Under the pieces are notes generated by a model that saw nothing but the letters and a program-made list of their open reading frames with translations, ran no database searches and had not been told where the DNA came from. Positions 28,010 to 36,419 of a stretch of 64,000 nucleotides of DNA are shown here, piece by piece. The position numbers and the translations under genes are program-made. The first letter of the stretch is position 1. Each line of letters opens with the position of its first letter. The stretch is taken from assembly GCA_902785925.1 (NCBI GenBank), contig CADAAI010000003.1:1-64000 (forward strand). The letters are read 5' to 3'. This stretch comes from an uncultured Bacteroidales bacterium (GTDB lineage Bacteria; Bacteroidota; Bacteroidia; Bacteroidales; Muribaculaceae).

Positions 28010-28021
28010 TGCAGGAGGTTG
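27991..28021 (+). terminator. Hairpin spanning the sulfatase stop codon
   Basis: CAACCTC-a-CTGCA pairs with TGCAG-GAGGTTG, a 12-bp stem with one bulged A and the loop CCATAA, which contains the TAA stop. No T-run follows, so it is an mRNA 3'-end structure or weak terminator between convergent genes. Confidence 0.5.
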
Positions 28022-28048
28022 TATTTACGCTGGATTGGCCAGACTGAA

Positions 28049-28366
28049 CTAGACTACCACAGCGGTGCCACTTGTTGCTACCATGAGCATAGAGCCAGCC
28101 TCGCCTATTGTTTCATAGTCGATGTCTATGCCAACGATGGCGTTAGCGCCCATAGCTTGAGCACGTTGTATCATCTCCATCATTGAGGTGTCTTTTGCTT
28201 CGCGAAGCACTTTCTCATAGGCATTGGCACGCCCACCAACTATGTCGCGGATACCTGCCATAAAATCTTTAAGGATGTTTGCGCCAATAATAGTTTCGCC
28301 AGTTACCACGCCACGGTATTCTCTAATCGTGTAACCTTCAATCTGTGGGGTTGTTGTAAGTATCAT
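28049..28366 (-). CDS. YbjQ/UPF0145 family protein
   Basis: 105 residues of the YbjQ (UPF0145) family: small proteins forming pentameric rings, sometimes annotated heavy-metal-binding without good functional proof. Signature features: [19 protein letters not shown] near the N-terminus, the long helix with [21 protein letters not shown], and a C-terminal hydrophobic strand. It converges with the sulfatase gene. Its likely promoter is about 250 bases upstream, leaving a long leader. Confidence 0.9.
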   Translation of the reverse strand: MILTTTPQIEGYTIREYRGVVTGETIIGANILKDFMAGIRDIVGGRANAYEKVLREAKDTSMMEMIQRAQAMGANAIVGIDIDYETIGEAGSMLMVATSGTAVVV

Positions 28367-28551
28367 ATCTTTTAAAATTAAGTTATTTATTCATTGTATT
28401 AGACGCTCGCAGAGACTAAAAAGTTGCAATAACGCCCATTTTTTATAAAATATATAAAACTAATTAGGAAAAAACATCATCCACTCATTAATACTAATCA
28501 TAAGTAGAGAATAGCAGAACACAACTGCTTGTCTCAATACTGCCAGCAAGA

Positions 28552-28648
28552 CTTAACTTGCTAAATATCAGCAAGTTAAGGCACTTTTGAAGCACTAGAG
28601 CCTTTTCTACCTATTGCAAAGGTATATCATAATATTGAGATGTACAAA
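28552..28648 (-). promoter_or_regulatory. Promoter and hairpin leader upstream of the ybjQ-type gene
   Basis: On the minus strand, TTTG (28648-28645), a 20-base spacer and TAccTTTG (28624-28617) form a good Bacteroidetes promoter facing the ybjQ-type gene. The transcript would then contain a perfect 11-bp hairpin (28552-28562 with 28570-28580, loop of 7) before about 185 bases of further leader. Confidence 0.45.
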
Positions 28649-28662
28649 TATTCTTATGATTT

Positions 28663-28905
28663 TTTAAGAAATTCGATTTAAAGACGCGCATCAAGCGCCG
28701 ACTACCGAGGCACTTCGAACGTATCTCAAAGACCGACCTGCTCATACTCGATGACTTCGGCATAAAGCGGCTCAACGCCGGGCAGGTACTTGACCAGATG
28801 GAAATTATTGAGGATAGGCACGGTAGGCAGACCACAATCATCGTTAACTAGGTGCCCTCTCAGGATGGCATGAGACCCTTTAGAGCAACAACACATCAGC
28901 TGACG
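28663..28905 (+). pseudogene. Decayed IS21-family helper ATPase (istB) fragment
   Basis: Frame from 28663 translates to a piece of IstB: RIKRRLPRHFERISKTDLL, then LILDDFGIKRL (the Walker-B region), then EIIEDRHGRQTTIIV. It hits TAG at 28849-28851, followed in the same area by VPSQDGM, which corresponds to the IstB segment after the stop; the bases up to about 28905 look like a further decayed continuation. The N-terminal P-loop and the partner transposase istA are absent. This is an old insertion-sequence remnant, not an active element. Confidence 0.7.
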
Positions 28906-28908
28906 TGA

Positions 28909-28967
28909 TACTCTACAGATACTCTATAGAATACTCTATAGAATACTCTACAGAATACTCTACAGAA
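28909..28967 (+). repeat. Minisatellite, five units of 11-12 bp
   Basis: Five consecutive copies of TACTCTAYAGAA (the first lacks one base) directly after the istB remnant. Two units have T and three have C at the variable position. Confidence 0.9.
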
Positions 28968-29023
28968 TCATCCACTAGGCAACAAAATTTGAACTTCTTG
29001 GCGATAGTCTCAGAAATAATTCT

Positions 29024-29031
29024 TAATTTTG
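29024..29031 (+). promoter_or_regulatory. -7 element upstream of the zinc-ribbon gene
   Basis: TAatTTTG, a match to the Bacteroidetes -7 box, 86 bases before the ATG at 29118. No good -33 box at normal distance. Confidence 0.3.
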
Positions 29032-29117
29032 CACCATCAAAACCGTAACAGCTTCCACCGTTTTGCTGTAACATTCTCCTCCTTTTTTTCAATAGATGTA
29101 ACTTAAATCACATAATA

Positions 29118-29583
29118 ATGGGAAACTACCTCACAAAATGCGCGCACTGCAATAACGTGTTCTATCTAGACGAGAGTCAAAACACTAAAAACAACAAGTA
29201 CTTAAGATGTCCTCACTGCAGCACTATGATGGCAGTTCCATTCGTTGGCCTGCCCTAACTGCAACATGCTTTCTGGTTTTAAAATGAGGTTTATGAAAGA
29301 CATGGGAAAAGGTGGTCTGGAATGGGCCAAAAGACTCCCTGATGTAATTGACAAAAAGAAGCGTAAGGGCATCTTTAATGATTTCTTTCAGGAAGCCAAG
29401 AATGCCTACAGAGGTTACTCAGGTCAACAGCTTATGTCCCATCAATATGGCCATTGCAGCAACTGTGGGAGTATTGCGGTTCAGTGCCCTGCTTGCAACA
29501 AAGTCGTTATTCTTCGTGAAGCACCTTACCTGGGGCAAGAGATTGTTTGCAATCTTTGTGGAACAAGATTTATTCATTCTTGA
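29118..29583 (+). pseudogene. Zinc-ribbon protein gene split by a frameshift
   Basis: The first frame starts at ATG 29118 and encodes 46 residues with CAHC and CPHC knuckles, ending at TAA 29256-29258. The +1 frame is open through the same place (from a TTG at 29245) and continues with CPNC and, after about 60 residues of helical sequence, CSNC, CPAC and CNLC knuckles to 29583. Joined, they would give one protein of about 154 residues with zinc ribbons at both ends. A one-base indel near 29240-29255 is the simplest reading; two overlapping genes or programmed frameshifting are alternatives. Function unknown. Confidence 0.6.
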
Positions 29584-29647
29584 TCTTCAAAAAACATAGA
29601 ATGCTATTTTATTAAACAATTGTTCTTCTATTAATCAATAGATACTT

Positions 29648-30568
29648 CTATTTTAATGTCAAGTCGCATATTATACCACAATGGTCTGTCAATTCCTTTT
29701 TGTCAATCAGTTGAATGTTGTCCATTAAGAAACCTTTTACAATGATATTGTCAATGCACGATATTGGTGTATTGTACATGGTTTTCTTGCCACCAGTTCC
29801 CCATACCTCTGTGCCAGAAGATGGGTAAGTAGCGATATCACCAAGACAACCATGTATCGCCAATGTATAACCATCATTAACGAATGCATCAAATTCAGCT
29901 GGTTTAGACACATTAAAATCACCACAAATGATAACGTGAGTTTCATTTGCAAAGTCGGTTATTAACTTTTGTATCTGTTCTGCCCTGAAAATAGCATTAT
30001 TGCCAGTTGCTCCGAAATCAAGGTGGGTAACAACAAGTTTGGTAGGGACGTTGTCTATCATTATTTCAACAACCTGATAGTATCGCCCGGCTTGTTTAGT
30101 ATGTGGATAAACTACCTCTCTTGATTTGCCAAGATTAATGTTGCTAAACACAGCTGTGCGCATATAACTTGTTAAATATGGCAATGAGCCAATACTATTA
30201 AAGGCATATCTGCCGAAAACAGCTTCAATAGCATTCACATCACCACCTTTATTGTGAGCAAATGTGGCACTATATTCACAAGTCATAAGAATGTCTGGCG
30301 AATACTCATCAAGCACCTGTTTCCATCTTGTTAGCTGAGCATCATAATTACTATATGGTGTAGAATTCCCATAATTACTATAATCAAAATCTGGCTTTTG
30401 GTCACTAATGAATGTGTCGTAAGATTTACCAAGCGAAAAGTGACCAATGTTCCATGAACATAGTGTGAATTCATGTAAACTATTCTCAAAACATAATGGC
30501 TCATCTTGCTTATTACCGCATGAGAGAAAAAGGAGTGGGAAAGCAATTGACAAGAATAAAAGCTTCAT
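29648..30568 (-). CDS. Lipoprotein of the endonuclease/exonuclease/phosphatase family
   Basis: 306 residues beginning with a lipoprotein signal (hydrophobic core, then LFLSCGN with the lipidated cysteine near residue 17). The mature part has the EEP fold: SWNIGHFS near the N-terminus (metal-binding asparagine), the VVTHLDFG strand, the GDFNVSKPAEFD metal/catalytic motif, and the C-terminal DHCGI histidine. The family includes nucleases, sphingomyelinases and inositol phosphatases; the substrate is not readable. It is anchored to an envelope membrane. It lies just downstream of the polysaccharide locus on the same strand, with a 190-base gap and its own likely promoter. Confidence 0.88.
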   Translation of the reverse strand: MKLLFLSIAFPLLFLSCGNKQDEPLCFENSLHEFTLCSWNIGHFSLGKSYDTFISDQKPDFDYSNYGNSTPYSNYDAQLTRWKQVLDEYSPDILMTCEYSATFAHNKGGDVNAIEAVFGRYAFNSIGSLPYLTSYMRTAVFSNINLGKSREVVYPHTKQAGRYYQVVEIMIDNVPTKLVVTHLDFGATGNNAIFRAEQIQKLITDFANETHVIICGDFNVSKPAEFDAFVNDGYTLAIHGCLGDIATYPSSGTEVWGTGGKKTMYNTPISCIDNIIVKGFLMDNIQLIDKKELTDHCGIICDLTLK

Positions 30569-30637
30569 ACTTATTATTATTAATAAAAAATGATTAATAG
30601 TATATCTTGTTTTGATTATTTATCTAAAAATATTTAT

Positions 30638-30645
30638 CAAATTTA
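30638..30645 (-). promoter_or_regulatory. -7 element for the EEP lipoprotein gene
   Basis: On the minus strand TAaaTTTG matches TAnnTTTG, 69 bases before the start codon. The -33 position 19 bases upstream is TTTT, one mismatch from TTTG. Confidence 0.4.
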
Positions 30646-30758
30646 TTTTTCTCATCAGCGTTATAAAAGCATTATACATTATAAGATTGGTCTAGAAATC
30701 TAAATAAGACAGAAAAACGATACCATCAAAACACTAAAGATGTAAACGTTTAATGTTC

Positions 30759-31289
30759 TTAAATATCAGATAATCTTATTCCTATCTTATCTTTTTTACT
30801 TACTAAAGGATTTTGTATTGGCCATTTTATATTAACATCAGGGTCATTATAAGCTAATGAGCATTCATGGTCAGGTGCATAATTATTATCTACTTTATAC
30901 ACAAATTTCGCATGTTCAGATAACACCAAAAAAGCATGACCAAAATGTCTTGGAATAAATAATTGTTTCCCATTTTCAGCAGATAATTCAACTGCAACAT
31001 ATTTGCCAAATGTAGGAGAATCTTTTCGAAGATCTACTGCAACATCTAACACAGCACCTTCTACCACTCTTACAATCTTAGCTTGAGAATATTCTCCTTT
31101 TTGAAAATGAATCCCCCGAAGAACTCCATATGATGAATAAGATTCATTGTCTTGAATGAAATTAATTTCTCCAATATTCTCATTAAACTCTTCTTGCTTG
31201 AATGTCTCTGAGAAATATCCTCTCTCATCACCGAATCTCTTAGGAATTATTATATAAACTCCTTCTATTTCTGTCTTTATATATTCCAT
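30759..31289 (-). CDS. rfbC: dTDP-4-dehydrorhamnose 3,5-epimerase
   Basis: 176 residues from the ATG at 31289 (MEYIKTEIEGVY); the frame is open 12 codons further upstream but that N-terminus is not family-like. RmlC cupin: RFGDERGYFSETF, QDNESYSSYGVLRGIHFQ with the catalytic histidine, AVDLRKDSPTFG, and FGHAFLVLSEHA. It epimerises dTDP-4-keto-6-deoxyglucose on the route to dTDP-rhamnose or related sugars. Last gene of the polysaccharide locus. RmlA is at the opposite end (57.3 kb); RmlB and RmlD are not in the window. Confidence 0.94.
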   Translation of the reverse strand: MEYIKTEIEGVYIIIPKRFGDERGYFSETFKQEEFNENIGEINFIQDNESYSSYGVLRGIHFQKGEYSQAKIVRVVEGAVLDVAVDLRKDSPTFGKYVAVELSAENGKQLFIPRHFGHAFLVLSEHAKFVYKVDNNYAPDHECSLAYNDPDVNIKWPIQNPLVSKKDKIGIRLSDI

Positions 31290-31349
31290 AACTTTGTCAA
31301 TAATTGAGCGGCATGTAATGATCAAGTTCCGCCCATAAATAGAACAACA

Positions 31350-32519
31350 TTATCGTTGGCTTTTCTTGATATTATCTATGATATATTCAAAATCTTCATC
31401 TGTAACCATTGGTCCGCTAGGAAGACAAAGACCTTTACTAAACAGTTCTTCACTCACGCCGTTTACATAGGCAGGAGCATCCTTGTAAACAGGCTGCATG
31501 TGCATTGGTTTCCATAATGGACGTGACTCAATGTTGTCTGCGTCTAGTTTTTGGCGCAACTGGTCATAATCCATACCGAATTTGTCTGGCTCTACAATGA
31601 TGGTGTTCAACCAATAGTTAGGTTCCATATAGTCCTCGGGTGCTACATGAACAGTAATGCCTTCAACATCTGCAAGTCCTTCGACATAGCGGTCTTTGGC
31701 ATGGATATGATGAGCGAGATGATCATTTGCGATTGTCATTTGGCCACGACCAATGCCAGCACAGATGTTACTCATACGGTAATTATAGCCTATATGCTCA
31801 TGCTGATAGTATGGTAGTGGCTCACGAGCCTGTGTCGCAAAGAAAAGAATGCGCTTTGCAGTTTCCTCATTTGGGCAAATCAGCGCACCGCCACCACTAG
31901 TTGTAATCATCTTATTTCCGTTGAATGACATCACGCCATACTCACCAAACGTGCCACAAACCTGTCCTTTGTATCTAGATCCGAAGCCTTCAGCAGCGTC
32001 CTCAAGGACAGGAATCTCATAACGGTTAGCAATTTCCAATATCTGATCGATATAAGCCGGCATTCCATAGAGATAGACAGGTATTATAGCTTTAGGTTTC
32101 TTGCCCTTAGCCATTCGGTCTTTAATGGCATCCTCAAGCAGGTTAGGATCCATGTTCCAAGTCCCAGGCTCACTGTCAATAAATACAGGTGTAGCACCCT
32201 GATAAACCACAGGATTAGCACTGGCTGCGAATGTGAAAGACTGGCAGATTACTTCATCACCTGCTTTCACACCCAAGTCTACTAGTGCAAGATGAATAGC
32301 AGCTGTGCCAGCACTCAATGCTACAACTTTCTTGTGGAGGTCACGACCATCGGCAGGATAGTTAATATACTTCTCAAGGTCAGCCTCAAAACCATTTACA
32401 TTAGGCCCAAGTGGAACCACCCAATTAGTGTCAAAAGCTTCCTTAATAAACTTCATTTCCTCGCCAGCTTCACTCATATGGGCAAGGCAAAGCCATATTT
32501 TGTTTTTCTTTATTTCCAT
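31350..32519 (-). CDS. DegT/DnrJ/EryC1/StrS-family sugar aminotransferase
   Basis: 389 residues, PLP-dependent. The catalytic lysine is Lys203 in SFNGNKMITTSGGG, with Asp174 in VLEDAAEGFG contacting the cofactor. It is close in length and motifs to the PglE/WecE-like group that makes 4-amino sugars on nucleotide carriers. Lying in one locus with a PglC-like transferase suggests a UDP-diNAcBac-type or dTDP-4-amino sugar, although no matching dehydratase or acetyltransferase with hexapeptide repeats is in the window. Base composition is less AT-rich than its neighbours. Confidence 0.93.
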   Translation of the reverse strand: MEIKKNKIWLCLAHMSEAGEEMKFIKEAFDTNWVVPLGPNVNGFEADLEKYINYPADGRDLHKKVVALSAGTAAIHLALVDLGVKAGDEVICQSFTFAASANPVVYQGATPVFIDSEPGTWNMDPNLLEDAIKDRMAKGKKPKAIIPVYLYGMPAYIDQILEIANRYEIPVLEDAAEGFGSRYKGQVCGTFGEYGVMSFNGNKMITTSGGGALICPNEETAKRILFFATQAREPLPYYQHEHIGYNYRMSNICAGIGRGQMTIANDHLAHHIHAKDRYVEGLADVEGITVHVAPEDYMEPNYWLNTIIVEPDKFGMDYDQLRQKLDADNIESRPLWKPMHMQPVYKDAPAYVNGVSEELFSKGLCLPSGPMVTDEDFEYIIDNIKKSQR

Positions 32520-32537
32520 TTTATAATAATTAAAAGT

Positions 32538-33506
32538 TTAAATCCAGAACTTTGATGTTTCTTTATCCTGAGTAAATGATTGTGTACATTTATTCTTGCT
32601 GACAATATCATAAATGCGACTTGCAAAGACAGCATCATGAAGTCCAAGACCTATATTATAGCAAATAATACGTTCTAAATCGCTTTCTCGCCCTGGATTC
32701 TCTCCTAAAAGCACATGACTTAACTCATCATACTGTTTGAAGCGAGAGAAATACTTGAATCCATTAACATGACCAGTGTCATCGCCATAAACCTTATCAA
32801 AAAACAAATCGCAATTTTGGAAACCACGAGTATGAACTGGTATTAGCAACATACCTTGTTTGTATAATTCATCACGGTCACAGATTAATTCTCTTGCAGC
32901 TGTAACACATGAGATAAGAACTTCAGCGTCTGCAACAAATTCATTTATATTATCGATAATCTCAAATGATACATTATCATAAGCTTTTAACCGCTCAACA
33001 AACAATTCTGCCTGATCCTTATATTTCAAGAGTCGAAACTTAATTTGATGATTCTTATTCTCATCAATTATACACAAAGCTGTAGATCTGGCAATGTTTC
33101 CAAGTCCAACAAAAGAATAAGTGTTTACACCACATTTCTTAAAAATACGTGCAGACAAAGCTGCAACAGCACCTGTTCGCATATTTGTAATCCAATCTCC
33201 ATCAAGAATTGCAAGCAAATTGCCATTCTTGGAATCATAGAGTAATATATCACTTCCAAGGGAAGGATTCTGTCCATCAATTCGATGTACTTCTTTCATT
33301 GCAAATCTGCCGTAGCATGGTGGAAGAAGACATGGCATAGTGTTGAAGAAATCATCTCCTTGTGGATGAACACTGGTTTTAGGTGGTAAAGTAGCATCAT
33401 ACTTCATCCTGAAAGAATCTTCAATCCACTCTACACACTGTTTGGGGGTGATGCAAGCATTGACTATATCACGATGTTGCAGAACCAATACTTTGTTACC
33501 ATTCAT
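32538..33506 (-). CDS. Ornithine cyclodeaminase/mu-crystallin family protein
   Basis: 322 residues. NAD-binding Rossmann region with TYSFVGLGNIARST (about 127-140), the upstream KEVHRIDGQNPSLGSDILLYD segment and the typical substrate lysine/arginine positions in MKEVHR and MRTGAVAALSA. Members are ornithine cyclodeaminases, ketimine reductases, or enzymes that make unusual amino acids such as SbnB. In a polysaccharide locus next to a FemAB-like transferase, production of a special amino acid for attachment to the glycan is a reasonable idea, but not shown. Confidence 0.88.
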   Translation of the reverse strand: MNGNKVLVLQHRDIVNACITPKQCVEWIEDSFRMKYDATLPPKTSVHPQGDDFFNTMPCLLPPCYGRFAMKEVHRIDGQNPSLGSDILLYDSKNGNLLAILDGDWITNMRTGAVAALSARIFKKCGVNTYSFVGLGNIARSTALCIIDENKNHQIKFRLLKYKDQAELFVERLKAYDNVSFEIIDNINEFVADAEVLISCVTAARELICDRDELYKQGMLLIPVHTRGFQNCDLFFDKVYGDDTGHVNGFKYFSRFKQYDELSHVLLGENPGRESDLERIICYNIGLGLHDAVFASRIYDIVSKNKCTQSFTQDKETSKFWI

Positions 33507-33552
33507 TTGTCCTTATATAATTAAAAAATAATTTAACGCATGATGAAAAAAA

Positions 33553-34620
33553 TCATATGGATCTATAAAGTGGGAAAAAGTTTGAATTACAATCAAAACG
33601 AAGATCTTCTGATTGTCTTAACTCTATCAATTTTTCATATAATTCAAGATTAAATATTTGCTTGCCTATCGAGAATTGATAATCACTATTACGATTAAAG
33701 GCAGCCTTAAATTTATATAGGTTGTCTTCTCCTGAGCCAACACCACCACCTAAATGAAATACTCTAAAACCTTGTTCATGTCCCCATAAAGCTGCTTTAT
33801 ATAATAAAAGATTTGATGGAGCAAGTTTTCGATATTCATATTTTGACCCAGATAAATGATAGTGCACTTTGTTATTTGCATAAATCATTATTGACATTGC
33901 AATTATTTCATTGTCAACAGTAGCATAAAAAAGTTCGTAATTATTTGATAAATCACTATGTATACTATCATAGAACTCTTTTGAAAAATAATAATAATCA
34001 ATGGCATTATCTGAATCCATTGTTTTATTATACATTTCTCTGAAATTCTCAAACAATTCAGGATTATCATGTGTGTGAGAAATTTCAACTCCACTTTTAA
34101 CCGCCTTTCGAATCATATTACGGTTCTTGCTAATAATATTATCCCAAATGATATCTTCACTTGACAAGTCAATCGCAATTGTCTTTCCTAAATCAATTAC
34201 ATGTATTGACGAACGAGAAAATGCAGCATTTTTCAACACAGGATTGAAACGAACAAAATTACTAACTATATTTTTCTTCTTCATCAATTGATTAAATTCG
34301 TCATTTAGCTGATTTACTGAATTTTCAGACATATCCCCATCGAATATAAAACCTCCATATCCATATGGTGTAATTATGTCGAAATACTTTCCTACTTCTA
34401 TCTTGTCTTTAAAATGTGCGTCATTAGCAATATCTCTTAACATAGCTACATATATAGCGCGCATCTTTCCGTTATCAAAATAAAACAAAAGTGGTTCACC
34501 ATCTCCATGAATCTTGAATGCAGAAACATATCCATGAAGATAATATACATCATAGTCCGTAAAGGACTTTACAATTGAGTCCCAATGCTCTTTGTGTTTA
34601 AAACAAATTAATTTTATCAT
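33553..34620 (-). CDS. FemAB/GNAT-like acyltransferase
   Basis: 355 residues with the double-GNAT organisation of FemAB-like aminoacyltransferases. The C-terminal half has YHLSGSKYEYRKLAPSNLLL, then FHLGGGVGSGEDNLYKFKAAF, a stretch typical of GNAT/FemAB proteins in polysaccharide loci. Such enzymes transfer an amino acid or acyl group to an amine. The 5' end overlaps the phosphoglycosyltransferase gene by 23 bases. Candidate donors include a product of the neighbouring ornithine-cyclodeaminase-like enzyme. Confidence 0.8.
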   Translation of the reverse strand: MIKLICFKHKEHWDSIVKSFTDYDVYYLHGYVSAFKIHGDGEPLLFYFDNGKMRAIYVAMLRDIANDAHFKDKIEVGKYFDIITPYGYGGFIFDGDMSENSVNQLNDEFNQLMKKKNIVSNFVRFNPVLKNAAFSRSSIHVIDLGKTIAIDLSSEDIIWDNIISKNRNMIRKAVKSGVEISHTHDNPELFENFREMYNKTMDSDNAIDYYYFSKEFYDSIHSDLSNNYELFYATVDNEIIAMSIMIYANNKVHYHLSGSKYEYRKLAPSNLLLYKAALWGHEQGFRVFHLGGGVGSGEDNLYKFKAAFNRNSDYQFSIGKQIFNLELYEKLIELRQSEDLRFDCNSNFFPLYRSI

Positions 34621-35257
34621 TCTTCGATATTAATTCTTTATAACGCTCTTCAAAATGCAAATCATCAACAAATTCATCATCAGCGTTTCCTTGTCCAATA
34701 TCTGCTCTCATGAACACTTTTTTTATCGATTTCCACAGTATGGTCAAATCAAGTTTAAAAGAAATGTTATCCACATACCATACATCATATTTAAACTTTT
34801 GACTATAAGTCAGTGCATTTCTTCCATTTACTTGAGCCCATCCTGTAATACCTGGACGCACATCATGTCTTCTTGCTTGTTCTTCATCATATAAAGGAAG
34901 AAACCAAGTAAGCAATGGACGTGGACCAATCAGTGCCATATCACCTTTTAACACATTTATCAGTTGTGGCAATTCATCAATAGAAGTGGAACGAACAATT
35001 TTTCCAACTCTAGTCAAACGGAGAGAATCAGGCAAGAGGTTTCCTTCTTTATCACATTCGTCAGTCATTGTTTTGAACTTGATAATCTTAAATATTTTTC
35101 CATTTTTGCCTGGACGCTCTTGTAAAAAAAAAGCACCTGCTCCTTTATTGGCAAAAAACAACCATATTGTGACAAGAAGTAAAATAGGAGATATGCAAAT
35201 CAATCCTACCAATGATAAACAGAAATCAAGAAAACGTTTAAAGAAATGCTTATACAT
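34598..35257 (-). CDS. Initiating phosphoglycosyltransferase (PglC-like sugar transferase)
   Basis: 219 residues, monotopic membrane enzyme that moves a sugar-1-phosphate from a UDP-sugar to undecaprenyl phosphate, the first step of repeat-unit assembly. N-terminal reentrant membrane helix (about 12-36), then FKTMTDE, the catalytic Asp94-Glu95 dyad in SIDELPQLINVLKGDM, and GPRPL. The small size matches PglC rather than the larger WbaP/WcaJ type. It lies near the 3' end of the transcript although it acts first. Confidence 0.95.
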   Translation of the reverse strand: MYKHFFKRFLDFCLSLVGLICISPILLLVTIWLFFANKGAGAFFLQERPGKNGKIFKIIKFKTMTDECDKEGNLLPDSLRLTRVGKIVRSTSIDELPQLINVLKGDMALIGPRPLLTWFLPLYDEEQARRHDVRPGITGWAQVNGRNALTYSQKFKYDVWYVDNISFKLDLTILWKSIKKVFMRADIGQGNADDEFVDDLHFEERYKELISKNDKINLF

Positions 35258-36419
35258 TTTTAATTAAGCCTTTTTCTAATAAAACCTCATTATAGAAGTC
35301 TTTTAGACAGTTACGTACATAAGATTGTTCATAGCGAGAAGCTATAAGAGGTCGGGCATTTTTAGCCATACGAAGGACATCTTCAGGATTCTCGACAAAT
35401 CGCTTCATTGCTTTATATAGTGCATCTGTATCTTTTGAGGGAATAATTGTTCCATTCTCTCCTTCAATTATTATTTCTCTAGAACCATTAATATCTGTCA
35501 CAATACTCGGAAGCCCCATAGCGCCAGCTTCTATAACAACATTTGGGAACCCTTCTCTATAACTGGGGAAAACTAGCGCATCTGCTTCAGCATAAAAAGG
35601 TCGTACGTCTTCTTGAGGACCGACAGTATTAATAGAGGGGTGGCTATTTATAATAGCTTCAGTGTCACTTCTAAGAGGGTCAAGTAGAGGCTCTTCAGGA
35701 CCAACGAGAATTAGTTTTGTTTGTGGATATTCATCATTGAGTATAATAAAAGCATCAATTAGTTCATTTATACCCTTATCCCCAACAATGCGACCAACTA
35801 GAACAAATGTAAAATAATCATCAGATTTATTTTTGATGAAAAGTTCTGGATTATAATAATTTAAATCTATTCCTCTTATATTTCCATGTCCTAGAACTCT
35901 TATTTCTTTTTTTGTAATATGGTTGTTGAGTAAATCTGATTTTACTCCTTCTCCTTCTGGAATAATATGGGTGGCGCAAGCACAAGTCAATCTGTCTGTA
36001 AACATTAAAATATGACGCTTGAGACCAGATGATGTTGGAAAAACAAGACCTGTGAATGTGTGAATTCTAACAGGCACCCGAGCTAACCATGATGCAACCA
36101 TTGTTATCAATCCGGCTTTTGGGGTCATAGAATGTACAATGTCTGGCTTTTCTTTTCTTATAACTTTCCACATATTATATAAGGATTTTAAATCCTTAAT
36201 TGGAGAGATATGCCTTTCCATATCCACACCAATAATGCGAATCCCTTCACGCTCTTTAATTTCATCTAAATCTTCCCCATGAGATGAAACAGCCAGCACT
36301 TCATAACCACATTCCTCTTGTAATTCTTTGAGGAATCCTTTGCAAAAAGAATTTAGAGTTATAGGAACTGTTGTAGAACGAACTAATTTTATCATCGTAT
36401 TTTCATCAATTGAAACCAT
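35250..36419 (-). CDS. Glycosyltransferase family 4 (PglA-like)
   Basis: 389 residues, GT-B fold, retaining transferase. The C-terminal domain has FVLVGRIVGDKGINELI, then FPSYREGFPNVVIEAGAMGLP, the family nucleotide-sugar site with the paired glutamates. It overlaps the neighbouring PGT by eight bases, so it probably adds the second sugar to the undecaprenyl-linked first sugar. The first ATG shares its A with the stop of the LicD gene (TAATG); an internal ATG eight codons on (36395) gives a more family-like N-terminus, MIKLVRSTTVP. Confidence 0.94.
   Translation of the reverse strand: MVSIDENTMIKLVRSTTVPITLNSFCKGFLKELQEECGYEVLAVSSHGEDLDEIKEREGIRIIGVDMERHISPIKDLKSLYNMWKVIRKEKPDIVHSMTPKAGLITMVASWLARVPVRIHTFTGLVFPTSSGLKRHILMFTDRLTCACATHIIPEGEGVKSDLLNNHITKKEIRVLGHGNIRGIDLNYYNPELFIKNKSDDYFTFVLVGRIVGDKGINELIDAFIILNDEYPQTKLILVGPEEPLLDPLRSDTEAIINSHPSINTVGPQEDVRPFYAEADALVFPSYREGFPNVVIEAGAMGLPSIVTDINGSREIIIEGENGTIIPSKDTDALYKAMKRFVENPEDVLRMAKNARPLIASRYEQSYVRNCLKDFYNEVLLEKGLIKNV

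Noticed and set aside
28611-28841. Minus-strand ORF of 76 codons
   Set aside because: It is antisense to the recognisable istB remnant on the plus strand.
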